64,000 bases of DNA from Thelephora terrestris (GCA_015956445.1 WIUZ02000002.1:2108001-2172000), one strand, 5' to 3'; counted from the stretch's first letter, positions 37,453-50,366 are shown. Made by a program: numbers and translations. The notes: generated by a model not told the origin, from the letters alone.

Positions 37453-38009
37453 TGTTCGCTTCCCTTACTTAGCGTTCTCACACTCCTTATCTCCCTTTGT
37501 TCGGACTTGATAAGGGTATATTAGGGTATTGACGTCATGGCCACTCCTTTAGTATAAGTAGCAACTGTGGCTGTATTGTAGTACCTTAGTTTTGTTACCT
37601 CAGGAAATCCTCTGCCCTTCTCAGCCCAGTTGCAGTTAAGGACAAGTCAGAGTTTCTTGTTTGATCCAAGACACCCCCCCATCTGCTCTCCCTCCTGCTC
37701 TGCGCATCGGCTGCGCCTCGTAACTATAGAACCTCAGCGTTCACCTTATAGAACACCTCGAGCGTCCAGTCAATCACCTGGTGGAGTCATCAATCCTGTT
37801 GTAGAGATAAACCCTTGCGTGTTAAACCGAACAAAGTACGGTTTAGGTTGGGTTTCTCTTTAGGATTTCGACCTGACTTGTAGTGACCTCGGACAACCTA
37901 CCAGAAGAATAGAGATGTGATCGTTCTCTCACAAGCTAGTTGGACTAGTGAGTACTCTGCGGAGTCGGCTCAGTGCACTGGTAGTTGTTGGGGTAGAGTG
38001 GCCCTGACA
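37453..38009 (+). mobile_element. LTR copy c (557 bp) in the spacer between genes C and D
   Basis: Begins TGTTCGCTTCCC and ends GAGTGGCCCTGACA. Matches 53058-52507 on the other strand. Contains TATTAGGGTATTGACGTCA (CRE-like TGACGTCA) and a TATA-like AGTATAAGTAG, consistent with an LTR promoter. No target duplication is seen, because the right side runs straight into an inverted LTR piece. Confidence 0.75.
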
Positions 38010-38120
38010 GGGGGATGCCTTGTGTTCAAACAGAAAACTCTGACTTGTCCTTAACTGCAACTGGGCTGAGAAGGGCAGAGGATTTCCTGAGGTAACAAAA
38101 CTAAGGTACTACAATATGAT
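38010..38120 (-). mobile_element. Inverted LTR fragment
   Basis: Starts with a diverged GGGGGATGCCTTG and continues through CTCTGACTTGTCCTTAACTG to GGTACTACAATA, matching internal LTR sequence on the opposite strand. It forms the D-side partner of the LTR at 37453. Confidence 0.7.
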
Positions 38121-38933
38121 GTGTGGGAGAATAAAGGACAAAGGGCCTTACTAGCATGTGAAGGATTGCATAAAAGATAACGAATGTCCGCATGAAACAA
38201 AGGGGTAAAGATAACACTAGTCCAAAAAGAAATAGGGGCATGGGGTCATGAAAGTTCGTACCTGGGGATCACACCCAAGGGTCAGGTGAGAATCTTCTTG
38301 AATACTTCTTTTAGAGCGGCTAAAGATAGAAGCCATTCATCATCCCTTGTTGTCTGTAGGCGGTAACAGCATCACGGACTAGTGGCAACCTCAACATACG
38401 TCCGAACATGAGGAGGTCGGGCCTAGACTCATGGGACATGAGGGATTACATGCTTCGCTGGTGTTTCACGCTAACAGCTACTTCCACATTCACTTGGCTA
38501 ACCAAAAGGAGTCTAAGGCACTCCTTCCGAATAACGGTGATTCCTTCCTCCGGTTAGGAGACTGTGATGTGACTGTTCACATGTGTGATCAGGGTCCAGG
38601 GTTGGTCATTATCGTGATGTCATAAATGAGTCATCAGGGTCGTAAAGGGGTTCATAAAGGGGTTGTCAAGGTCATGAGACCTATTTTTAGTGCGCGCGTG
38701 TTCTAGGCGTTCCGGAACGAAGTTCTTCCAAGGCCGTCCCGCGGGCCGAGGTGTCAGCTTGATGTAGTAAGCCAACGATGATGATACAGTGGCGGAAGTT
38801 GATGTGACTCGGACCAATGAGGTGCGTCGAGGTAGGTCACGTGAAAGATCACCGATCTAGGCTATAAGAAGGATGTCTTTTTGGAGCCATCCTTGATTAG
38901 CAACACCAGCAACTTCCCCATCATCTCACCAAA
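38121..38933. other. 5' region of gene D, no separate gene
   Basis: Mirror image of the region upstream of gene C, without element E5. No independent gene is seen. Confidence 0.55.
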
Positions 38934-41175
38934 ATGTCTTTCCCCAACAACTATACCTACAAAGTCGCTCAAGGGATCTCCACCATCTCCCGCATCGACT
39001 GCCGTGCCGCCAACTGCAAGACCTACACCAATGAGGCGGGGGTTCCCTACACCACTGATGACCAGGTGGGGGGGGAGCTAGAACTTTGGTTGTATTAGTT
39101 CTAACTTCATCCTTAGATCTTGGAGATTGTCAAGCAGGTGGACGCCGAACGTCTCAGGGAGACAATCCCACACTTGATGGGGTTAACCTGGGATGACGAG
39201 CTCTGGGTCCGGTCCATGATCACCGAGAAGACAATCCATCAAATGAGGGGTAGGTTTGGGGAGTTGGAGCATCCAATCAAGAAGGAGCTCTGGTACACCC
39301 TCGTGTGAGGGATCTACGATCAGGACCTGTTGGAACACGGGGCTACTGTTCCTCGGGCCGTCCGCCACGCCACCACTTCCACCACGTTGTTGTGGTCACT
39401 CGTTCGAGAGGGGGAAAGCCGGGTAAGTTTTCTGTTTGGATATTCAAGTATGATTCTCAACTAACCAAACTGCCTAGGTTGAACATTTAGAGCGTGAGGT
39501 GAAGGAGGCGAAGGCAGACGTCCTTTGTCTGTCCGCCAAGGGTCTCTTGATGAAGGAGACCATGGCTGAGTTCCAGAAGAAGACGAACGAGGCGTTGGAG
39601 GCGATGGTGGCTAACCATCAGGAGCTAGTTGCTGGCTTGAAGGTTCGGGACAACAACATTAGAGGTGCCTTGGATACAAGGAACGATTGCCTGGATAGGC
39701 ATTCAAAGAAGATAGGGGATGAGAGCGTCAAGGTAGACACCTTTCAGCCTTTGCGATTTAGCAATGACTGAAAGATGTCTTTCTAGGTCGAGGAACTTGA
39801 GGACCTGGTGTCCATGTTGACGGCGCGGGTCAAATCCCTTCAGGATAAGACCTGCAACTGCAAGGAAGGTCTGGTCTTGGTTGGACAGGGTACAGCCAAT
39901 GTTCCCTTTGAGCTGGAGTATGCCGATGAGCGAGCCCCTTCAGCTATCTTTTCTCCATGGGTCATGGACCATACATCGTGAAAATTCTCCATGGGTCATG
40001 GGCCATGCAACGTTGTACAACGTGTTGTACAACCCATGACCCATGGAGAAAAGATACCATTATACAACCCATGACCTATGGGTAATGGAATAGTATCCGT
40101 TGCCCATGCCCCATGGGTTGTACAATGGTATCTGTTGCCCATGCCCCATGGGTTGTACAACACTATCCCTTCCCCATGCCTCATGGGTTGTACAATGCTA
40201 TCCTTTCCCCATGGGGCATGGGTTGTACAACACTATCCAATTCCCATGCCCCATGGGTTGTACAACGCTATCCTTTCTCCATGGGGCATGGCCTGTACAA
40301 CGCTATCCGTTCCCCATGGGTCATGGGTTGTACAACGCTATCCGTTGTCTATGGGGCATGGGTTGTACAACGCTATCCTTTCTCCATGGGGCATGGGTTG
40401 TACAACACTATCTATTTCCAATGCCCCATGGGTTTTACAATGCTATCCAATTCCCATGCCCCATGGGCTGTACAACAGCATCTTGTGCCCATGGGGCATC
40501 AGTTGCAGAATGGTGTCCTTTCTCCATGTCCCATGGATTATATCACTATTCCAGGAAAGGAGATCATAATATACAAATGACGGATGACTACGAATCTAAC
40601 CGATGATTGGCCCGCTTAAGTCGGTCGACCATTGGCTCGGAGCTCCGGGACAGCCGAAAACGGCAAAGCGGGTGGGGCCGACGATAGACACGCGTTGCGC
40701 GCGACTCGACGGTTGACGTCACGACTTTGACCGCCGCTCAGTCGTCGTCCACAACGTATCCCCCGCGAACCTGGGTGAGAACAGGCCTGTTTGGATGTCA
40801 CAGGCATGAGCTGGCCTGGCTCTCAAGCCTTTGGCCCAGGCTTGTGCCCAGAAGGACTCCCCTCAAACAGCGATGAAGGGGTGTCCCCCAAAACCCCTGT
40901 GCACCCAGCAGGGGTGGGATGACTCAGCGCAGTACCATCAGGCACAAGGAGACGTAGACCAGTAATACATGTAATTTACAACCTCCCTCTCATGCCTCGA
41001 GCCGAATCTCACGGCCAACGTTGACGACACTCCCGCCTCAGAGATGAGCCCGAGAGCGTCAACGTTCCTCGGTGGCGCCGAGTGGCGGTAAGTGTGGCTC
41101 TCGCCCCTGGTTAGCAGCAGGGTCAACAAAGACTGACCTCCACCCCAGCTTCATGAAGAGGATGGCCAGTCTGGA

Positions 41176-44100
41176 CAGCAGCTGCTGTCCAGTCAATATA
41201 AAAGTGGAGGTCAGATAACTGAGGAGCTATTACAATAGTGCAGGTCTGTATCTACCAATGCAAAAGTGGCTTTGCCCCCAGAACCACCCAGACGGCACCT
41301 CAGCCGAATGGAGAAATACCGAAATGTTGGGTCTGATGGCCCATCAGCAAGTATTCCCAATTAGGCAAGTACCGGAGGAGTGGATCACCCATGTGGCTGG
41401 GTATGCTTACATAATAAAAATATTTAAATGTTGAAAAATGCAAAAAAAAACAAAAAAAAACAAAAAAATTAATAGAAAATTCCCACGGGTGTCAGGGAGA
41501 GCAGAAAATGAAAAATGAACTGTGGGAATTTTGATAGCTGACATAAGCAGGTCATGTGACTGACCAAAAAAAGAAAGTTTTGATGGCCTACATAAGCAAC
41601 TCAAAAATGATTTTGACAAAAAATCCCAAAAAGGAAATTTCCCTTTTAGGAAAGACTTTCCAAAAAAAGGCAATTTGATGGCTTATGTAAGTAACTTGAA
41701 AATGCTTTTGGCAAAAATTACTAAAAAAGGAAATTTTCTAAAAAGGAAATTATATGCTAGAAAAATCGGAAAAATGCCAGAAAAATCCTAAAAAATACCA
41801 AAAAAATTCCCACGGATCTAGAAAGTACCCAAAATGGTTAATTAATTCCAAAAATATCGAAAAAATGGGTTTTCTGGTTGGATAAATCCAGAAAAATTCC
41901 GAAAAATTACCAAAAATTCCAGAATATGTATAAATATTTTATAAAAATTATCCCAATTTTTTTTGTCCATTAAATAGCCCACAATTTCGATATTAATGTA
42001 TTTTCTGCCCCTAAAAATCCAGAAAAATCTCCAAAATTTAATTAAAAATTAAAAATTACATATATATCCATAATCTTTGCTATATCATAAAATACAGACC
42101 CATTTGTGGTCATAAACTAGCCCTAGACCTAAACCTAGTCCTAGACCTGACCTAACCTAACCTGAACCTAAACCTAAACCTGAACCTAAACCTGAACCTA
42201 AACCTAAACCTGAACCTAAACCTGAACCTGCCCTAAATCTAAACATAAACCTAAACCTAAACCTAACCCTAAACCTAAGCATAACCTAACCTAACCTAAC
42301 CTAACCTAACCTAACCCTAACCCTAAACCTGAACCTAACCTCACCTAGTTTGGCCTTATCTTATCTTATCTTGAACCTGCTCTAAACCTAAACCTGAATC
42401 TAAACCTAACCTCAACCTCAACCTATCCTAACCTAACTCAACCTACCCCTAACCTAATCTGCCCTAAACCTAGCCTGCCCTAAACCTAGCCTGCCCTAAA
42501 CCTAACCTAGCACTAAACCTAACCTAGCACAGAACCTAGCCTAGGACCAAACCTAAACCTAAACCTAACCTGCCCTAAGCCTAACCCAATTCTAACCTCA
42601 CCTAGTCCTAACCCTGACCTGGCCTTGTTTGGCCTTATCTTATTTTATCTCATCTTATCTTATCTTACCTTATCTTGTCTTACCTAGCCTAAACCTAACC
42701 TAACCCAGCCTAACCTAACCTGACATAGTCCACTTAACCTAATCCACCACAAAGATCACCCAACCTAACCTAACCTAGGGTGGTCCACCTGACCTAGCCT
42801 GATGCAACTTGACTTGATCTCATCTAATCAGCTGTTATCTTATCTAACCTTAATTTAAATACCCTAGCTAACCAACATCTGACTCAACCTCACCTGGCTC
42901 ACTAGCACATAACTGGGCTATGGGAACATGCTGTGAGCTGCACCATCCCATGTCCCATATCCAACTGTCAACCAAGCACAACAACTGTGGTGGACCTACA
43001 AGTTAGTGGACCTATAAGCCCACAGACCCCCACAACTATAGACTGTTCACTCAGTTGTTCACTCAGTAGAGACATCCATTATCCGGCCTCACCATGTACC
43101 ACCCCCACCCTGTATTCTGTGCCAGACCACAACTTCACCACAACTCAAGTTTAATCACCTGGCTGAACCTGCAAGCCAGATAGATATAGACTACCACTTA
43201 CGCATCCATGGATTTGTAAGCCTGAGAGTACATGTTTCAGCCAGGTGCCTGAACTTGAGTTGTGGTGAAGTTGTGGTCTGGCACAGAACACAGGGTGAGG
43301 GTGGTATATGGGTGAGGTTGGATAACAGGTGTCTCCACTGAGTGAACAGTCTACAGTTGTGGGTCTGTGGGCTGGTAGGCCCACTAACTTGTAGGTCCAC
43401 CATGGTTGTTGCGCTTGAGTGACAGTTGGATACAGGATATGGGATGGTACAGCTGATAGTGTGTTCCTATAGCCCAGTCATGTGCTGGTGAGCTGGGTGA
43501 AGTTGGGTTAGATGTTGGTCAGCTAAGGTGTTTAGATTAAGTGCAGATAAGATGACAGCTGATTAGATAAGATCAAGTCAAGTTGCATTGGGCTGGGCAG
43601 GTGAACCACTTTGGGTTAGGTTAGGTTGGGTGATCTGTGGTGGACTAGGTTAAGTGGGCTGTGTCCAGTTAGGCTAGGGTAGGTTAGGTTAGGTTTAGGG
43701 CAGGCAAGATAGGATAAGATAAGATAAGGCCAAACTAGGTGAGGTTAGATTCAGGTTTAGGGTTAGGTTAGGTTAGGTTAGGTTAGGTTAGGTTATGCTT
43801 AGGTTTAGGGTTAGGTTTAGGATTAGGTTTATGCTTAGGTTTAGGTTTAGGTTTAGGTTCAGGTTTAGGTTTAGGTTCAGGTTTAGGTTCAGGTTTAGGT
43901 TTAGGTTCAGGTTAGGTTAGGTCAGGTCTAGGACTAGGTTTAGGTCTAGGGCTAGTTTATGACCACAAATGGGTCTGTATTTTATGATATAGCAAAGATT
44001 ATGGATATATATGTAATTTTTAATTTTTAATTAAATTTTGGAGATTTTTCTGGATTTTTAGGGGCAGAAAATACATTAATATCGAAATTGTGGGCTATTT

Positions 44101-45000
44101 AATGGACAAAAAAAATTGGGATAATTTTTATAAAATATTTATACATATTCTGGAATTTTTGGTAATTTTTCGGAATTTTTCTGGATTTATCCAACCAGAA
44201 AACCCATTTTTTCGATATTTTTGGAATTAATTAACCATTTTGGGTACTTTCTAGATCCGTGGGAATTTTTTTGGTATTTTTTAGGATTTTTCTGGCATTT
44301 TTCCGATTTTTCTAGCATATAATTTCCTTTTTAGAAAATTTCCTTTTTTAGTAATTTTTGCCAAAAGCATTTTCAAGTTACTTACATAAGCCATCAAATT
44401 GCCTTTTTTTGGAAAGTCTTTCCTAAAAAGGAAATTTCCTTTTTGGGATTTTTTGTCAAAATCATTTTTGAGTTGCTTATGTAAGCCATCAAAATTTCCT
44501 TTTTTGGCAATCCATCAAATATTTCCTAAAAAGGAATTTCCTTTTTGGGAAAGTCCCCTCCAAAAGCATTTTTGAGACACTTATGTAGGCCATCAAAACT
44601 TTCCTTTTTTGGTCAGTCACATGACCTGCTTATGTCAGCTATCAAAATTCCCACAGTTCATTTTTCATTTTCTGCTCTCCCTGACACCCGTGGGAATTTT
44701 CTATTAATTTTTTTGTTTTTTTTGTTTTTTTTTTGCATTTTTTAACATTTAAATATTTTTATTATGTAAGCATACCCAGCCACATGGGTGATCCACTCCT
44801 CCGGTACTTGCCTAATTGGGAATACTTGCTGATGGGCCATCAGACCCAACATTTCGGTATTTCTCCATTCGGCTGAGGTGCCGTCTGGGTGGTTCTGGGG
44901 GCAAAGCCACTTTTGCATTGGTAGATACGGACCTGCACTATTGTAATAGCTCTTCAGTTATCTGACCTCCACTTTTGTATTGACTGGGCAGCAGCTATTG
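41176..45000. mobile_element. Giant foldback element E8 (3825 bp, TSD GTCTGGA)
   Basis: Inverted halves meet near 43088. Ends are CAGCAGCTGCTGTCCAG on the left and the complement of CAATAGCTGCTGCCCAG on the right. GTCTGGA at 41169-41175 is repeated at 45001-45007. Arm plan as in E7: GATGGCTTACATAAGCAAC and AAAAAGGAAATTT motifs, then CCTAA/CCTAAA tracts, a short CTTAT run, and a core with ACTGGGCTATGGGAACA. The arms are more diverged from each other than in E7. No coding capacity. It lies upstream of the RepHel gene within the Helitron. Confidence 0.88.
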
Positions 45001-45060
45001 GTCTGGATCCAGGCTCAGGCCCCTGGCACCACATCACAGCGAACAAAACACACCCGGGGT

Positions 45061-48000
45061 ATGTCGTTCACTGTCTCCACCTCCCAGCCGTCGTTCACCA
45101 AGAACCAACAGGGTTCAACTCGCCAACGAGGCCAATCAGCACTAACGACCCAGCCTCGCTCGCGGCAGCCACGAGAGGAAAGCTCAGGCCGCCCTGCTCG
45201 GCGCCGAGGACAACAACAAGGCACACGTGCACACGACTCTGTAGGGAAAGGCGGCGGCGCCGGAAGTGGTGAGTCCTGTCGCTTCGAACGACACACACAC
45301 CCCGCGCTGACGTTCGTTTGCTTTCTCAGTGGTCCAACGCGTTCGTGGCAGGGTCCTGGTTGCTCGAGGGTTGTACGTTGAACCCATCGACCGACACGAC
45401 CTTGGGAGAATGGATCGGACATGCCCCAAGTGCAGAGCCTTACACTGGCTCAGTGAACGTGTCCAGAAGGCCGGGAGCACTGACCTCTACCCACTGTTTG
45501 GCATCTGCTGCAGTGATGGCAGCATCCAGTTACCCGCACCCCCTCCCCCACCCGACCTGCTTGAACGGTTATTCACGGCGTCGACGGTCGAAGCACGACA
45601 GTTTCGTGAACACATCTGCCAATATAACTCAGCCTTCGCCTTCACATCTCTCACTGGGGGCAAGGGGTCACTTACCCAGCAGATACATTGTGATTACATT
45701 GTGATTTTTTAGACAATGTGTCCAGCCTGTGGCCAGGAGGTACATGCTGAGTGCTTTTACAAAGTACCCATCAATGCAACCACAATGTGGCCAGTGGGTC
45801 CATCTTGATCACTTTTACAAAGTGCCCATCAATTCGATCACAATGTGCCCTGTGGGTCCATGCAGGATACATTGTAAAAGTATCCATCAAAGTGGCCACT
45901 GGGCACTTTGTGAAAGAAACCCCTGGGTTCTTTCACAATTTTGTTCACAATGTATCCTACTGAGTGCCTGAGCCACTCATTGAGAGTTCTTTCAAGAAGT
46001 ACCCAACAATGCAACCACAATGTCCCCAGGGGGTTCTCCCCAATGTTTTCATAATGAACTCTCAATGTGGTTGGATTTCACAACAAACTCCCAAAGAAAC
46101 CATTGAGTATCTGGTTGAATACTTTATAGACACATTGCTGGATATTTTCTGAAAGAACTCTCAATGAGTGGCTCAGGTGTATGCTGGACACTTTGTGAAA
46201 AAATTTGTGAAAGAACTCAGGGGTTTCTTTCACAAAGTGCCCAGTGGCCACTTTGATGGATACTTTTACAATGTATCCTGCATGGACCCACAGGGCACAT
46301 TGTGATCGAATTGATGGGCACTTTGTAAAAGTGATCAAGATGGACCCACTGGCCACATTGTGGTTGCATTGATGGGTACTTTGTAAAAGAACTCAGCATG
46401 TACCTCCTGGCCACAGGCTGGACACATTGTCTAAAAAATCACAATGTAATCACAATGTATCTGCTGGGTAAGTGACCCCTTGCCCCCAGTGTCTTGGAGC
46501 CCAGGTTGACAACAGCGTCAACCAAGGCAGTGGGCCCCCGGTGTTCAAAATTCACGGCGAACTCCATCACCGAATCGGTTCTCTCCTCCCTGCTGAAGGA
46601 CGATCGCCCATCTACGCTCAGCTCTACATCCTTGATCCTCACGAGGCCTCAAACCATTGCATGCAAAGAAACAGCGAGCTCGACCCCGATTTAATGTATT
46701 GCCTCGGTTGCCTCATCTCTGACAACCACCGCTGGGCCCGCATCTTCAAACAGGCGCATGAAGTCTTCCAGGCGTCGAATGCTGACCATGTCTCCCTCCG
46801 ACTCACAGTCAATTGAAACCAGGACCGTCGGCAATACAACCTCCCCACATCTGATGAAATCGCCACAATCATCCCTGGCGACGGTACTCAGACTTCCAGT
46901 ACCCGTGACATCGTCCTTCACCAACAAGAAGGATCCCTCAAACGGTTGAACGAGGGGTCTCCGACATACGAATGCTTGCAATACCCACTCTTCTTCATCT
47001 ATGGTGAAGATGGCTACCACTACGATCTCTCCATGTCCCCCACCAACCCGAGACGGCTTTCTCGAAGCGACTACACTGCATATCACGTCCAACAACGTGA
47101 AGGGGAATTCTCACTACTCCTCCGTGGCGGGCGTCCTTTCCAGCAGTATTTGGTGGATATGTGGGCAGCTGCTGACCAAAACCGCCTGAGCTTTCTTCAC
47201 TTTAATCAAGCGGAGCTTCGCTCCTCCCTCTATCAGGGCCTCAGTGACGCCATTGAACATGACGTCGACCTCCATGAGGTTGGCCAGCGAACCGTGCTTC
47301 CGTCGTCATACACCGGTGGTCCTCGGTACATGAAACAATGCCTGCAGGATGCGCTCACCTTGGCACGCTTTCACAAGAAGATCGACCTCTTCATCACCAT
47401 CACCTGCAATCCAAGTTGGCCGGAGATTACGCGAGAGCTTCTTCCTGGCCAGACTGCTGCCGACTGTCCCGATCTTTGTGCCAGGGTATTCAAGATGAAG
47501 AAGGACGCCATCATCGACAACATCTACAAACGCGGAATCTTCGGCAAAGCAGTCGCCCACATCCACACCATTGAGTTCCAGAAACAAGGCTTACCTCACA
47601 CGCACCTACTCATCTTCCTCGAGCAAGATGACAAGATTCTGACCCCTGATCAGGTTGACAGCACGGTATGGGCACGCTGGCCTGACCCACAAACCCAACC
47701 TGCTCTCTTCGAAACCGTGAAGCGATGCATGATCCACTCATGCGGTAACCGGAGCCTGGAAGATGGGAAGTGCTCCAAAAGTTATCCAAAGCCATTCCAG
47801 TCACACACCTCTGTCAACAATGAAGGCTATCCCCTGTACACTCGCCCCGACGACGGTCGGTCTTACGAGGTCCGAGGAACGATGACCAGCAACCAATGGG
47901 TTGTTCCATATAACCCCTGGCTCTCTGCAAAGTACGATTGTCACATCAACGTAGAATGCCTTGCCTCCTTTGCCACCCTCAAATATGTCAACAAATACAT

Positions 48001-50366
48001 TCACAAGGGATCTGACCGCACGACTCTTGAGGTGACTAAATTCCCAATCACATCCTGAAGTCCTTCTGTTAGCTAAACATTTGACACACCAGGTCTCGAA
48101 TGAGAACGACGAGATTCAGCGCCATCTTGACTCGAGATTTGTGGGTGCTGCCAAAAGCACCTGGCGAATTTTCCAATTTTCCATCCACGAACAAGTACCA
48201 AACGTTGTTCGCCTCCAAATCCACCTTCCCGGCCGCCACTTAGTCACGTTCAACCCCGATGAGCCTCCCGAACGCATCAACGCTCGTGCGGCCGAGGAAA
48301 AGACAACGCTTACTGCCTTCTTCCGCGCCAACGCCGATCCTGCCATGGCGCCAACCGCTCGGGAGTTAACGTACCAAGAGTTCCCCCAAAAGTTTGTCTA
48401 CGAGCCAAAACCGAGAGCCTGGCACGTTCGCAAACAAGGTTTTGCCCTCGGGAGAATGTATTTTATCCCACTGAAATCTGGCGACGAACTCTTCTACCTC
48501 CGCACTTTGCTCACTGTCGCCAAGGGTCCAACGTCGTTTGAAGACCTGCGTCGATTCAACGACACTACCTACCCCACGTTCTACGAGGCATGTCTTGCGA
48601 GAGGACTTCTTGAGGACGACGGCAAATGGAGGCAGTGTCTCCTCAAAGCGTCATACATGCAGACGGGAGAGCAGCTGAGACATCTGTTTGCCCTCCTCCT
48701 CATGTCCTGTACCCCCACTCGGCCAGAACAGCTGTGGAACGACTTCCGTCAGCACATCTGTGATGACCTACGTGCTCGGTTGCAGTCCTCTGGTTGGGAG
48801 ATCCCACAAGATGACAATGTGTACGACTACGGACTTTGGCTCCTCAACACAATCCTCCTGAGGCATGGAAAAGACCTCGCAACAACCCAGATGCCCCTCC
48901 CGAGCCGTGATTGGAGCGCCCAGGCCGGAAACATTCTCATCAGTGGACAGCTGAACTACGATCGTGACCGGGAACGCGTTGCGGCTGAAGAACATGTCCC
49001 TCGGCTCAACATCGAACAACGGCACATGCACGACAGAGTCGTTTCCTCCGTTGAGGCACATGCAGGTCAAGTCTTCTTCCTCAGTGGCCCCGGCGGTACT
49101 GGCAAGACGTTCGTCTACAACACCATTTGCAACACCGTCCGCAGCAGAGGGTCCATTGTGCTCTGTGTTGCATCCTCTGGCATAGCCTCACTGCTCCTCC
49201 ATGGTGGTCGCACCGCTCACTCCATGTTTAAAATCCCCCTAAAACCCGACAACACCAGCTACTGCTCCATCTCGAAGCAAGGGCACCTTGCAGATCTCAT
49301 CCGAGCCACCAAACTCATCATCTGGGACGAAATCACGATGCAACATCGATTTGCGGCCAAGACTGTCGATCGCACGTGTCGCGACCTTCTCAACACCCCG
49401 GACCGCCCGTTCGGTGGGACCACCATCGTCTTTGGCGGAGACTTCCAGCAAATCCTACCGGTTGTCCGTAACGGCTCTAGAGCAGACATTGTGTTTGCTT
49501 CGCTTCTACGGTCAACGCTGTGGAGCGGAATCGAGGTCTTGAAGCTCACCCGAAACATGCGCCTGCTGAATGACCTGGATGCTCAAGAGTTCGCTTCCTG
49601 GCTGCTCAATGTCGGCCATGGACGCGAATGCGGTGAAGACAGGACCATCCCCTTACCTCGACACATGGTCTCTCAAGATCTCGACACTTTTGTTACCGAG
49701 ATCTACCCCGGAATCGGGTCAAACCCTCCTCTACCTGCCGAGTACTTCCTCGATCAGATGATCCTCGCACCTCACAACAATGACGTTGATCAGATGAACG
49801 ACAAGCTTCTCAGCATGATGTCTGGTGAGGAGCAGGTCTTTCACAGTGCTGACTTGGTTGTTCGGGAGGCAGGCGCTGACAACGAAACCTCGGACGTCAA
49901 CACGTTCCCGGTTGAGTTTCTCCACTTGCTCACTGTGTCGGGACTTCCCCCGGGTGAACTGCACCTCAAGCGCAACTGCCCCCTCATCCTCCTCCGAAAC
50001 CTGTCTCCTGCACGAGGCCTTTGCAATGGCACACGCTTGATTCTAACCCGAATGTCGACCAGAGTCTTGGAGGTCAAAATCATCGGGGGTGACTACCATG
50101 GCAAAACTGAATTCATTCCGCGCATCACACTCACGCCAACCGAAGATGAGGCCAACTTTTCGTTCCAACTAAAACGACGCCAGTTCCCCGTTCGCCTCGC
50201 ATTCTCGATCACGATCAACAAGGCCCAGGGTCAATCTGTCGGATGTGTTGGCATTGACCTTCGGGTCCCGGTCTTCTCTCACGGACAGCTCTACGTTGCG
50301 CTCTCTCGAGCAACCTCCAGCCAAAACATCAAGGTTCTCCTGCCTGATGACCAAGAGGACACCTGA
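45061..50366 (+). pseudogene. Helitron RepHel: HUH/Rep nuclease fused to Pif1-like helicase, broken by E6 and a TGA
   Basis: Exons are 45061-45268, 45330-48031 (interrupted by E6 at 45652-46491) and 48093-50366, with two 61 bp GT-AG introns. The N-terminus has the Helitron zinc-finger block MDRTCPKCRALHWLSE and ICCSDGSIQLP. Removing E6 and one TCT restores AFAFTSLGAQVDNSVN. The Rep domain has the HUH motif QGLPHTHLLIF near 47588-47614 and the tyrosine region KYVNKYIHKG at 47981-48010. The Pif1 part has Walker A GPGGTGKT at 49086-49109, Walker B IIWDEI, GGDFQQILPV, and near the end ITINKAQGQS and LYVALSRATS. The protein nicks and unwinds DNA in rolling-circle transposition. A TGA at 46814-46816 stops translation before the Rep core, so this copy should be non-autonomous. 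Confidence 0.9.
45652..46491. mobile_element. Foldback element E6 (840 bp, CACTGGGG ends, TSD TCT)
   Basis: Begins CACTGGGGGCAAGGGGTCAC and ends GTGACCCCTTGCCCCCAGTG. TCT at 45649-45651 is repeated at 46492-46494. Palindrome centred near 46072, with internal CACTTTGTGAAAGAA motifs distinct from E1-E5. It splits the RepHel coding sequence in frame. Confidence 0.92.

Larger units (their letters stand above)
34422..39938. repeat. Imperfect inverted duplication carrying genes C and D
   Basis: Gene C with its upstream region (minus, to about 37450) and gene D with its upstream region (plus, from about 38016) are inverted copies of each other. The upstream parts match closely, for example the block with GGACAAAGGGCC on both sides. 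Differences are E4 and E5 on the C side, a roughly 130 bp deletion inside the LTR piece on the D side, and point changes. The spacer is the LTR at 37453-38009. Confidence 0.8.

Noticed and set aside
40078-40606. Three overlapping plus-strand open frames of 155-168 codons, rich in HGLYN and PMGCTT
   Set aside because: They are the three readings of a 35 bp tandem unit that lacks stops in all frames. The length is not a multiple of three and the unit is part of a foldback arm.
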